This document shows, one piece after another, positions 10,748 to 20,049 of a stretch of 64,000 nt of DNA (position 1 is the first letter of the stretch; the number at the start of each line of letters is the position of its first letter). The notes under the pieces were generated by a model. That model was not told where the DNA came from. It searched no databases and worked only from the letters and a program-made list of their open reading frames with translations. The stretch covers positions 6,212,501 through 6,276,500 of the forward strand of contig OY783200.1 of the NCBI GenBank assembly GCA_963678675.1, written 5' to 3'. The position numbers were made by a program, and so were the translations under genes. The stretch is from Xiphydria camelus (taxonomy: Eukaryota > Arthropoda > Insecta > Hymenoptera > Xiphydriidae).

Positions 10748-11100
10748 AAGTAACGCGCCAATCTAGATCTAATCTCTACATCGATCGCGAACAGTGTATG
10801 GCTTTCCTGGATAAACCAGGTATCAAAATTCCCCAATTGTCCATCGACTGCATCCGACATTCCTCCCCTTAATCCAGCTCGGATCGCTTTTGTGACGGTA
10901 CCTATTGAAGCAGGCACTGCGAGAGACGGCTAGCTACGAATCGCTCTAAAATTACCTTCGGAGAAAAGTTCGGAACTGCGACATTTACGACCTTGGTATG
11001 TTTATCGAAATATTCGTTTCGCCTACGACGCGATTAATTCTAGTCGGCGAATTATTTGTGGTCGATGCTACCAAGAAGCACGAATCGACCCTCCTAATTC
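10748..11100 (-). pseudogene. Coding-like remnant, possibly the upstream part of the GCN2 fragment
   Basis: On the minus strand, directly beyond the TGACGTCA element, a 65-codon frame (10720-10917) contains a protein-like stretch including LGNFDTWFIQESHTLF. Further upstream, short protein-like stretches appear in shifted frames. Same strand and order fit a GCN2 locus split by the element, but I cannot confirm homology. It could also be unrelated. Confidence 0.3.
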
Positions 11101-11128
11101 CGTCGCTTGTCGCGATGGAACAGGATTA

Positions 11129-11416
11129 GGTGCCCATACACACAGAGGTCGAACTGTCGGTTTGGAACGGCGCGGTTCGAACCGGCAGTTTTACCTTTCA
11201 GTTAGTGGGCGCGCGACGCGCCAGATCGAACCGTCAGGCTGACCCGTCAGTCCAGACCGACGGGAAAAACTGCCGCCGTCCACTAACATGCGTTTTAGCA
11301 CGACAGACGGAACGTCGGTTCGTACCGCTTAATATCATCCTAATCTAACCGAAAGCGCTATTTAGGCCCTTCGTTCACCGACAAGATAAACCGACAATTC
11401 TGTGTGTATGGGCACC
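11129..11416. mobile_element. GGTGCCCATACACACAGA MITE, complete copy (A)
   Basis: The ends GGTGCCCATACACACAGAGG and TCTGTGTGTATGGGCACC are inverted, flanked by TA on both sides (11127-11128 and 11417-11418). The interior is rich in ACCGTC, GAACCG and GACGGT motifs. Its first 201 bp reappear inverted at 14486-14686, and a related copy lies at 13267-13451. Confidence 0.75.
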
Positions 11417-11474
11417 TATTTAAAAATATCGTCGTAGACGTTTGGATTTTTATGTTAATATTTATTAGAGAAAA

Positions 11475-11651
11475 ATGCTCAAAACCGGCGAACAAGAATT
11501 CTGTATGAAGCTTGTTGAAGCGGTTGAAAAGTATCTGTGTTTATATAATTATAAACTACCTGAATATTCGAGGAAAGATATGTGGAAAAGGTATAGGCGG
11601 GATGTGGCTAGCGGCATGAAAGAAACTTTCGTTTTAAACGCTTTTTTTTGA
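11475..11651 (+). pseudogene. MADF-like domain fragment
   Basis: A 58-codon frame starting at an ATG contains EFCMKLVEAVEKYLCLYNY followed by KLPEYSRKD. This resembles the start of the MADF domain (a Myb/SANT-like DNA-binding fold found in insect transcription factors and in the second ORF of PIF/Harbinger transposons), where an F/L-x-LVE-x-V-x-x-YPCLY-x-x-x-x-P-x-Y-x-R-K-D pattern is typical. The second half (after RKD) fits poorly, perhaps because of a frameshift, and the frame ends soon after in FF-stop. It lies in the only part of the composite 11129-14686 that has no inverted partner. A transposon ORF2 remnant is the simplest reading. Confidence 0.5.
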
Positions 11652-12230
11652 CATCTTGAAAACAACTGCAGGGAAAAATCACCCTCGATTCACAGGAATT
11701 TGCTTTAATTAATGGGATGTAATGAAACGTATTGGCCGAAAGGTATGTTCCGGACCTTCCCAGGTAGACTGACGAGTCCCGTAATTTGCATTTTTCCATA
11801 TGTAGCAGCACCGTATTCCTTACTGGTAAGCAGATGTAGGAAAATTTTAGTTAGTTTTCGTTTTAGTTATGCAGAAAACTTTTGTCAGGTCGAAAATACA
11901 CAGATGATTACCGTCACAGTTTGGGATGACGCTGGGTATTTCCCCAGTAACGCAAAACCTATATTTCCCCAGTCCCGCAATACCTATATTTCGGCTCCTT
12001 TTATGCCGGCAGTACATAGAGTCAAAGAAAGCGAAAGCGTAAATGGAGTAATAAATGGGATAAGCGTAAAGAAAGGTAATCCTCGCGTCTCAGGTACTCC
12101 TCACCTCGGGATGTCTCGCGCTCGGGTCTCCTCAGCGAGCGTATACTGCCCATAAGGGGGCACTGCCCTCATAAAGAACCTTTGCAAAAATTGTTCGGAA
12201 AATTTGTGTAATAATAAAATAATCGATAAT
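11652..12230. other. Unpaired segment of the composite element, unrecognised
   Basis: A 147-codon plus-strand frame (11712-12155) spans most of it. Its translation shows no domain I know, and the sequence has a local duplication (CCAGTAACGCAAAACCTATATTTCCCCAGTCCCGCAATACC, about 11943-11983, two halves alike). With the MADF remnant it forms the part missing from the right-hand arm. Confidence 0.35.
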
Positions 12231-14483
12231 CGATATTGAACATGAAAATATAATTATTATTACAGGGTAGAAGTATGTAATAGTAATTCACCGGTCTCTC
12301 TCATGCAAAACGATGATGAAGATTATTAATTTCAGAATATCCTTAGATATAATTCATTACTTTTAATAACCTCTTGCAATTTTATAAAGCCTTAATTCTT
12401 TAAAAAATAGTAAAATAAATTATTAAATCTTCCAACATTTTTTTTTCCATCTGTCACGTTTTGTGTCCAACTTGAACGTAATTTTTCTGTTGATTAGTAT
12501 TATAACTAAAATTAGTAAAAGTTATAAAAAACCGAGGTTTAATTGCTATTTTCAACGATTTCATTCTATACGAGATTGAGATTATCTCTCTGACGCATGA
12601 ACTCACGTCGCGTTATCCTTGTCGCACCTGCGGGAAACGCTAAACTCGAGCTTCTCGACTCCGAAACGAAGCAATACTCAATTATTTTGGTAAACTAATA
12701 ATTTTGAAAATTATGTTTATATCAAGTGAGTATTTAAAAAAGGAGTACATTGAATTTTCTACGAAAAAAACCTTTTTCGCTATTAAAACGTGTAAATGCA
12801 CTTTTGATGCTCTGGCGTAAAACAGAAAAAATTAACAAATTTTTGTTTCTGATGATTGCAATATTTCATTACTTTTAAAACAAAACAAAAATCATCGAAA
12901 AATACCAATTTTTAGTGAAGTTAGAGGCATTCGTTTACAAGAGCGCGCGGGCGCTACGGCGCGTATTTATATATAAAATTCAATATCTCGAGAACTATTC
13001 ATCGTAACAAAATGAGATAAAAACCAATCGTTTCGTCTTGAAATTCTCTAAATTTTTTCCGAAGCATGTCTCGATAACTTGTCAATAGTTTTCGAGATAT
13101 TTAAAGAAAAGCCGTACAAAAAATACATTTTTATTAAAAATTAAAAAGCAAACTTTCGCTTTATGTCACATTTGTTCTATATATTTTTCCGAGTATTTTA
13201 AAAAAGAAGAATTAAAATCGTACACTTATAAAGTACAAGCGCAACAAAATCGATTTTCTCCTAATAGGTGCCCATACACACAGAGGTCGAACTGTCGGTT
13301 TGGAACGGCAGTTCGAACCGTCGGGTCGATCCGTCGGTTTTAACCGTCGTCGTCCACTAACGCAGAATAGAAACCCGCGGGTAAAACTGACAGGCCGGCC
13401 GGCCGCAAAACTGCAGATCGACCCGTAGTGTCGACCGACAGTAGACGGGCTGAGAAAATCGATTTTGTTGCGCTTGTACTTTATAAGTGTACGATTTTAA
13501 TTCTTCTTTTTTTAAAATACTCGGAAAAATATATAGAACAAATGTGACATAAAGCCAAAGTTTGCTTTTTAATTTTTAATAAAAATGTATTTTTTGTACG
13601 GCTTTTTCTTTAAATATCTCGAAAACTATTGACAAGTTATCGAGACATGCTCCGGAAAAAATTTAGAGAATTTCAAGATGAAACGATTGGTTTTTATCTC
13701 ATTTTGTTACGATGAATAGTTCTCGAGATATTGAATTTTATATATAAATACGCGCCGTAGCGCCCGCGCGCTCTTGTAAACAAATGCCTCTAACTTCACT
13801 AAAAATTGGTATTTTTCGATGATTTTTGTTTTGTTTTAAAAGTAATGAAATATTGCAATCATCAGAAACAAAAATTTGTCAATTTTTTCGGTTTTACGCC
13901 AGAGCATCAAAAGTGCATTTACACGTTTTAATAGCGAAAAAGGTTTTTTTCGTAGAAAATTCAATGTACTCCTTTTTTAAATACTCACTTGATATAAACA
14001 TAATTTTCAAAATTATTAGTTCACCAAAATAATTGAGTATTGCTTCGTTTCGGAGTCGAGAAGCTCGAGTTTAGCGTTTCCCGCAGGTGCGACAAGGATA
14101 ACGCGACGTGAGTTCATGCGTCAGAGAGATAATCTCAATCTCGTATAGAATGAAATCGTTGAAAATAGCAATTAAACCTCGGTTTTTTATAACTTTTACT
14201 AATTTTAGTTATAATACTAATCAACAGAAAAATTACGTTCAAGTTGGACACAAAACGTGACAGATGGAAAAAAAAATGTTGGAAGATTTAATAATTTATT
14301 TTACTATTTTTTAAAGAATTACGGCTTTATAAAATTGCAAGAGGTTATTAAAAGTAATGAATTATATCTAAGGATATTCTGAAATTAATAATCTTCATCA
14401 TCGTTTTGCATGAGAGAGACCGGTGAATTACTATTACATACTTCTACCCTGTAATAATAATTATATTTTCATGTTCAATATCG
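12231..14483. repeat. Long inverted repeat: two 1.03-kb arms around a 0.19-kb spacer
   Basis: The left arm (12231-13260) and right arm (13452-14483) are reverse complements along their whole length with only scattered substitutions. Examples are GCCTTAATTC versus GCCGTAATTC, and CGAAGCATGTC versus CGGAGCATGTC. The arms are AT-rich, contain no long open frames and carry one GC-rich patch (GAGCGCGCGGGCGCTACGGC). Transcription through both arms would give a dsRNA of about 1 kb. The mismatches argue against a simple assembly duplication. Confidence 0.9.
13267..13451 (+). mobile_element. GGTGCCCATACACACAGA MITE copy (B), truncated, in the spacer of the inverted repeat
   Basis: It begins GGTGCCCATACACACAGAGG directly after TA and keeps the ACCGTC-type motif array, but differs internally from copy A. 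The right TIR is absent: the sequence passes straight into the right arm at 13452. The truncation point is therefore one of the junctions of the inverted duplication. Confidence 0.7.
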
Positions 14484-14485
14484 GT

Positions 14486-14686
14486 AGCGGTACGAACCGA
14501 CGTTCCGTCTGTCGTGCTAAAACGCATGTTAGTGGACGGCGGCAGTTTTTCCCGTCGGTCTGGACTGACGGGTCAGCCTGACGGTTCGATCTGGCGCGTC
14601 GCGCGCCCACTAACTGAAAGGTAAAACTGCCGGTTCGAACCGCGCCGTTCCAAACCGACAGTTCGACCTCTGTGTGTATGGGCACC
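14486..14686 (-). mobile_element. GGTGCCCATACACACAGA MITE copy (A'), truncated inverted twin of copy A
   Basis: This is the reverse complement of 11129-11329: the reading frame through both gives the same 67 residues (from MPIHTEVELS to RRFVPL). It ends at TGTGTGTATGGGCACC followed by TA. It joins the right 1-kb arm at 14484-14485, so relative to the left side about 0.9 kb (11330-12230) is missing. Confidence 0.8.
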
Positions 14687-14921
14687 TATTGAAAGCTGGC
14701 ACGTCGCAGTCAACTCATTCCCGTGGAAACTGTACAAAGTCGCCGATGGTGGCGCAGGTAGCAAATTCGCTCGCCGCCTATAGGTGGAGATGGTTTATGG
14801 ACGCGCGCATATAAACGAATCGCTGTGCTAATATCCCGTTTGCCCGCTAGATGGAGAATATTCTCGGATGCAAATTTACGTTTTAGTATTTATAAGAGCA
14901 ACGTTGAAAAGTGTAATTACT
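14687..14921 (+). promoter_or_regulatory. Upstream region of the U2-like sequence
   Basis: The block ATTCGCTCGCCGCCTATAG (about 14765) also occurs in reverse near 7046, so part of this is repeated. An octamer ATGCAAAT lies at about 14868, some 50 bp before the U2 5' end, where insect snRNA genes carry their proximal element. I cannot identify a PSE consensus with confidence. Confidence 0.25.
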
Positions 14922-15110
14922 ATCGCTTCATGGCTCAATTTGGGCTTTGATCAAAGTGTAGTATCTGTTCTTATCAGCTTAATATCTGATACACTCCCGA
15001 TTCGGGAGTCAGAATGTTAAACTGATTTTTGGGGGTGGATGAGGTGACGGGAGCTCGCTCCGGCCTTGCCGCGGGTTGTCCTGGTACTGCAGTGCCTCCA
15101 GGACCAGCCC
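14922..15110 (+). ncRNA. U2 spliceosomal snRNA, gene or U2-derived copy
   Basis: U2 snRNA base-pairs with the intron branch point. The sequence starts ATCGCTTC as U2 does and contains the near-invariant core GATCAAAGTGTAGTATCTG, including the branch-point-pairing GTAGTA. Next come TTCTTATCAGCTTAATATCTGATA (stem IIa), a CTCCCGATTCGGGAG stem-loop, TGTTAAACTGATTTTTGG with the Sm site, and a 3' hairpin GTCCTGGTACTGCAGTGCCT closing with CCAGGAC. The length of about 189 nt matches U2. Odd: bases between ATCGCTTC and GATCAAAG differ from the usual TCGGCC...GGCTAA hairpin and form a different possible stem. It could be a divergent functional variant or a retro-copy. Confidence 0.8.
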
Positions 15111-16057
15111 ATTAGACTCTTGTAAATATTAATTACCTTCCTGAGAAGTTTTGAGGTTGGTAAGGCCACACAGCTTCAGTGAAAAACATTCCACGAGGAA
15201 AATCAGATTAATATTCTGATTTTACTTTTACCGTCCGTGACCGATTTTACCCTCGGTGACGCGCGGTGTTTAAGTTCTAGTCCCTCTGACTTGCAATTAT
15301 TCTGGATCCTTTACACCCATTTTAGCTTAGGTTTAATTTCTAGTCATTCCTTCAGTCGAGCTTCTTACACTCGCTGAAGGAATTTTATAAGTATTGATTA
15401 TAGAGAGAGAGTTCGAATTTTCGCGCTTTGATCTCACGCTCCGCCGGTAGCGATCAGTAGTTAGTTTCGTGTTGACTTTCCCTCAGTGTAAAGGCGCGGA
15501 CACACCAAAAAAGCATTCGCAAACTCTGATCGATAACGTTCGCAAACGTTTGCAAATGTTCGACAACTTTTTACGGGAGATACGTACACACCAGGACCAA
15601 CGCTCGCAAACGTTCGCAAATACTACATGCTGGAAGCATTCGTCGCTGTTCCGTCGGTTTGACTGTTTTCGGTTGGCATTCAGCAAGTGTCCGCAATTTT
15701 GTTAATTACTGATTCATTATGTTCTCATAATTAATTATACACGTTTCCAGATAGAAGATAATGCTAAAACATCGAATTTGGACGCAATTTTGTTAATATG
15801 GCCGCACTATTGTTATCGCTACGATCCTGCAAATTCAGTATGTTGTTCAGGATGTGAAACTGAGCAGAACTACCAAATTAAAAAACTCCCTGAATTATTT
15901 TAGGGAAAGGCTCTTTTTAGCTCCCTGTTGCTTCGGCATTTTATTTCCTCGCCTGTTTTCATCATTTCTTTAAAGTTTTTCCACGCTTATATCCCCTACC
16001 GATTACGTTTCCAATAAGTTTCACTTCCACCGAGTGTCATGGTACTCACGGTTTTTA
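15111..16057. other. Mixed AT/GC segment with a TTCGCAAAC-rich patch
   Basis: From 15490 to 15630 the motif TTCGCAAAC or GTTTGC recurs (for example CGTTCGCAAACGTTTGC), bounded by GGCGCGGACACACC at about 15493 and a loosely complementary GCATTCAGCAAGTGTCCGC near 15700. This suggests a small motif-rich MITE. The rest has no recognised feature. Confidence 0.4.
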
Positions 16058-16446
16058 TCTGCGAAAAGTCTGGTTGCGCCGGGGTTTCGAGATATTAATT
16101 AACAAACATGTCAAAATTATGAATTTTGTCGGACTGGACATACCCGGCAGAAAACTTGTCGGACAATGTTACCATCAAATTTTATAAATAATTATCTATC
16201 TTTGGCGAAAAAATCAGCTCGTTGGTAATTAGTTAACAAATTTTATCAATTTCACATGTTCAGTGTCGGACTGGACATACCTGGCCTAAAACTTGTCGGA
16301 CAATGTTACCGTTTGATTTCATAAATATTTATCTTACTTCGGGCAAAGAATCAGCTTGTTGGTCATCAATAAACAAAATTCATAAATTTGACATGATTGT
16401 TTATTAATATCTCGAAACCCCGGCGGAAACCAGACTTTTCGCAGAA
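16058..16446. mobile_element. Foldback MITE with ends TGCGAAAAGTCTGGTT
   Basis: The ends TCTGCGAAAAGTCTGGTT and AACCAGACTTTTCGCAGA (allowing one mismatch) pair, and pairing continues through GGGGTTTCGAGATATTAAT for about 75 bp. The interior carries a direct duplication of GTCGGACTGGACATACC...CTTGTCGGACAATGTTACC (16127 and 16265). Confidence 0.75.
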
Positions 16447-16447
16447 A

Positions 16448-16555
16448 AAGAAGCTGGTAGACTCGGCAAAATGAAGCTGCTCATAAAGTTTCAGAGGAGA
16501 GGTAATTATTTTTTTTTCTTATGAGGAATCCCGTACTATAATACCGACGTAGGTC
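16448..16555 (-). repeat. Inverted copy of the repeat at 6845-6960
   Basis: It shares TCATAAAGTTTCAGAGGAG and TTTTTCTTATGAGGRATCCCGTACTATA with the earlier copy. It abuts the foldback MITE on its left. It is non-coding. Confidence 0.55.
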
Positions 16556-16667
16556 AAAAGCCAGTAGGTAGCGAGATAATGGTCGTCGAAGCTCCTCGAA
16601 AGATGCTCCATAATCATGGCGTGAGAACATCGTCGGTCCATGAGAAATGAGTTGGAATTTATTGACA

Positions 16668-17690
16668 AATTCCCTGATGGGGACAAATTTGTCTGACGAA
16701 TTTTGGAAAAACTATATTTTGACTTGCTTCTAACTTTCTGCAACAACTCGGGAAAAAATATTTTAAATCTAATTTTTGATCTAATTTGATTTGGTTAGGT
16801 CTAATTAGATCTACATTTTGGAACAGATCGATCCGACGAGGTCTAAGGCAAATCTCGTCAGTTGTAAATCGAGATCTAAACAGAAATATATATTTTTGAA
16901 CTTTCCTCTGAAAAACTGATACTTCCCTGAAAATGTCTAAAATGTCCCAAATCCCAAGGAAAAAAATTTTAAACCTAATTTGATTAAATTTTATCTGATT
17001 AAATCTAATTAGATCTAAATTTTTGACATATGGATCTAACGAGATCTGCTTTGATCTAAATTTATATTTAACGAAATCTGCACAGATCTCGTTAGATCCA
17101 TCTGTTCCAAAATTTAGATCTAATCAGATTTAACCAGATTAAATTAGATCGAATTAGACCTAAATTATTTTTCCCGGGAATTGGAACATTTTTGAGACAT
17201 TTTCAGAAAAGTGTCAGAGTTTTTTAGAGAAGTCTAAAAATATCCATTTTTCTTTGAGGTATAAAAATTTTGTTGAAAAACTGATGAACTCAGAAATTAT
17301 CTGACTGAATTCCTACAGATTCGATCACTTTTAAAAAATTTATAATCTTTGTAAGAATACATGCAGACGCTTTCGAAGTTTTTCATAAATTTTGTAAAAC
17401 TCCATATTTTTTCCATATTCTCATCAGTGTTCATTAGAAAAGTTTTTGCGCGTGAAAGAAAAATGTGCATTTTCCCAACATATGTTTCCGACTTCCCGGC
17501 AAACTGATGCTTCCCCGAGAATGTCTAAAATGTTCCTATTTCTACAGAAAGTCAGAAAAAGGGCTAAATATCTCACAATTCTTCAGAAATCGGTTACAGA
17601 AACTTTTCCATCAAAGTTTCCATCAAGCTTGAAATCTCGGAAGTCCCGCGAATCTCGTCAGAGAGAATCAGAATTTCGCGCAATTTCTTT
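16668..17690 (+). repeat. TCTGAAAA-family repeat with nested GATC-rich palindrome
   Basis: It starts CCCTGATGGGGACAAATTTG and shows the family blocks (GTGAAAGAAAAATG, ACTGATGCTTCCCCGAGAATG). Within it, 16745-17180 is dense in AGATCTAATTAGATCT-type motifs. 16955-17065 pairs with 17080-17178 (AACGAGATCTG with CAGATCTCGTT, and flanks). The palindrome is probably a later insertion. Confidence 0.55.
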
Positions 17691-17739
17691 TCCGAGGATG
17701 CGATAACCCCGCTGCTCTCTTCTAACTATTGTATATTTA

Positions 17740-18560
17740 GCCCCAGCCTAACCCCAGTCCATCCACGTCTCAACGATTATCGCCGATGGTTGGGTTTCCG
17801 CCGGAAGGGGGGCAAAAGGTGAGCCGAGTATTCGCCCTTTATCTACTCCACCCGGTTGGGATTCCTTCGTTTCTCGTTATCGTCGACGCGGGACGACGAT
17901 GAAAATGGCACGGTGGACGTATACGTCGTCTCGTCGCGTGTGGCGATACGCCGTTGGGGCAAGACGGGGCGAATCGCGTCGGATAAAGGCGCCAAAGCGG
18001 GTCGGCGGATCGAGGTTGGATATCCATCCGGAGACGTCGAGTAGAACCCGACACCGACCGCCCTGTTGTGCAGAGCCCATCTAAAATAAATCCCACCGGT
18101 CGAAACGCTCGAATATCGCCTCCGCCCGGACGCGTCAATCAGTTTCCCGCATTTCGAATCGACGTCGAATATAATCCGCGCCTCCCCCGCATCGCCCTCT
18201 GGCCCTTTTCGGTCCGTCAACAGCGATAATCACGTTTGTCGGCCGATCGACAGGAGGACGGCGGAGCGACGATGTTTGACAACCGATTCCCCGCGCCGAT
18301 CGACGCGACGACGTTGCGCACGCGCGGTTCGATTACCGCCTATAACGAACGAACTCGGCGGGGGAACCCCCGCGACAGCCGATGAAACCGGAACGCTGAG
18401 TCGTAACGACTCTTCGGCGAATATAGACGCGAGCATTTCGACGCGCGAGTGCTTCGGCCTGTCAATTAATTATCGAGTGGAACCGCCGACGCGAGGTTTA
18501 ATTAGCCGGCGGAGGGGCGCGATCGGGGACGAGTTATAAGCCGCGACCAACGTCCCGTAA
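17740..18560. other. CpG-rich unique island
   Basis: About 0.8 kb with very many CG dinucleotides and no match to repeats in the window. Open frames of 60-125 codons occur in almost every frame on both strands, as expected when stop codons are rare by composition. None gives a family I recognise. It could be conserved regulatory DNA or a diverged exon. Confidence 0.45.
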
Positions 18561-18892
18561 AATGTCGTCGGTGGCTTCTCATAGACGTGCGGGAGCCTCT
18601 ACGGCCAGCCAAAGGTGTGAAAATTCTAATGGATCGCCGCACAGTTGGGCAGAACGCACTTTTATTCGAAAGTCGTTAAAGCCTTTATTTCTCATCCGAT
18701 ATCGACAATTTCTTTTCTATTGGTAAGCATTAAATTTGGGACAAACGTAAGAGAGCCATTTTTTTATTTCTATTGTTCCATTAACCGTAGATCCGATTTG
18801 GCGCAAAAATTAAAAGTTAAATCTTTTCGTGTGAAATGTTATGTGCTACGGTTCTTAGCGACTTTTGAACATCAAATGTGTGTTCCAGCCCA

Positions 18893-20047
18893 CTAGTACC
18901 TACACGTAAATTAAACATATAAACATGGAATAGGAGAAATAATTTATAAAGTTTTCATATTACGCATACATTTTCCTAATGGGATCAGGAACGAAACCCT
19001 ACAAAGTTCCCAATTGTCCAGTGTCCGCAACATCCCTTATTTTGCAAAAAACCATCTCCGGATCGTACATTGTGCCGGTTTTTTTCAATTTCCTCGTAAA
19101 CCGTTGTTCAAACGTAAAACATGTATAGAGCCAAAAATGTTTGCAATTAAATTCTACATAAAAATTGTTCTATAAATATGTTAGCTAATCCTTACTGAAT
19201 TCTCGCAAAATACGTTTAAAGTTAAGGGTAGTCTTTAGCAGGCCGTTAAAATATGGGCAACATTTTATTATCAGTTTTTACTACCGAGGCGCCGGCTCCG
19301 ATTTCTGTTCTGAAAGTTATATCGTGCAGCTGTAAAAAGAGTTGTGGTAAGCGATGTGCATGTCTTAGACTTGGATTACATTGTTCAACCATGTGCTCCA
19401 ACTGCCATGGACAGGGTTGCTTCAATGCACCACCTGGCGAGATATTAAATGGAGAGGACCCAATAAATGAATAAAAAAAAGACATGTTAGTGGATTAGGC
19501 CTATTGGGGACACCGCTTAAAAAAAACGCGCCGGGATCTCTACCTCATGGGTGGTGTGGAAACGAGCTCAAATTAGAAAATGCATAGTTATAATGCTCTA
19601 AAATCCCTTTCATATTCTAAAATTTGACTTAGATAATTCCTATGTAGCGATATTATAGTATTAGAAAAAACTATGAAAATCACTACAATTAAAGCCACAT
19701 TTTACATGCTAAAAACTACACCTAACTTTGAACGTTATTTGCGGAAATTCAGAGCGGATTAACTAAAATGCTCATAGAACAGTTTTTGTGTAGAATTTAA
19801 TGGCGAACATTTCTGGTTCTATACATTTTTTATGTTTGAACAACAGTTTACGAGGAAATTGAGAAATACCGGCACAATGTACCCCATCCGGGGGCGGTTT
19901 TTTGCAAAATAAGGGATCTTGCGGACATCGGCCACATGGGAACTTTTTGGGGATTTATTCCTACTCCCATTAGGAACATAGTTTACATAATATGAAAACT
20001 TTATAAATTATTTCTTCTAAAAAGTATTACTATTTCCGTGTACTACA
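18893..20047. mobile_element. TIR element of about 1.15 kb carrying a Cys-rich coding tail
   Basis: About 250 bp at 18893-19185 recurs as reverse complement at about 19780-20047. Paired blocks are AAATAATTTATAAAGTTTTC, CCTAATGGGA, CTTATTTTGCAAAAAACC, TTGTGCCGGT and GTTGTTCAAAC. The tips TAGTACCTACACG and CGTGTACTA face each other. The middle (19186-19780) carries the coding tail at 19253-19474. Confidence 0.7.
19253..19474 (+). pseudogene. C-terminal Cys-rich (CXC/Tesmin-like) coding tail inside a transposon
   Basis: The 73-codon frame contains KVISCSCKKSCGKRCACL, then RLGLHCSTMCSNCHGQGCFN, and ends in DPINE-stop. Nine cysteines in paired CXC and CxxxC spacing resemble the CXC (Tesmin/TSO1-like) domain. 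The run of C-x-C, GL-x-C and CxxC is typical of the last exon of unnamed arthropod proteins that often derive from mobile elements. The preceding residues (TEAPAPISVLKVI) also look like protein. The ATG may be fortuitous and the rest of the protein is missing. It is either the remnant of the element's own protein or a captured host exon. Confidence 0.55.
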
Positions 20048-20049
20048 CC

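Noticed and set aside
11130..11348. Identical 67-residue peptides at 11130-11348 and 14461-14685 as a duplicated small gene
   Set aside because: They are the two inverted copies of a non-coding MITE terminus. Identity is at DNA level and the frame has no domain.
12231..14483. Assembly artefact creating a false inverted duplication
   Set aside because: The two arms differ by scattered substitutions and the outer junctions are asymmetric, which a simple assembly copy would not give. Long reads are still the decisive test.
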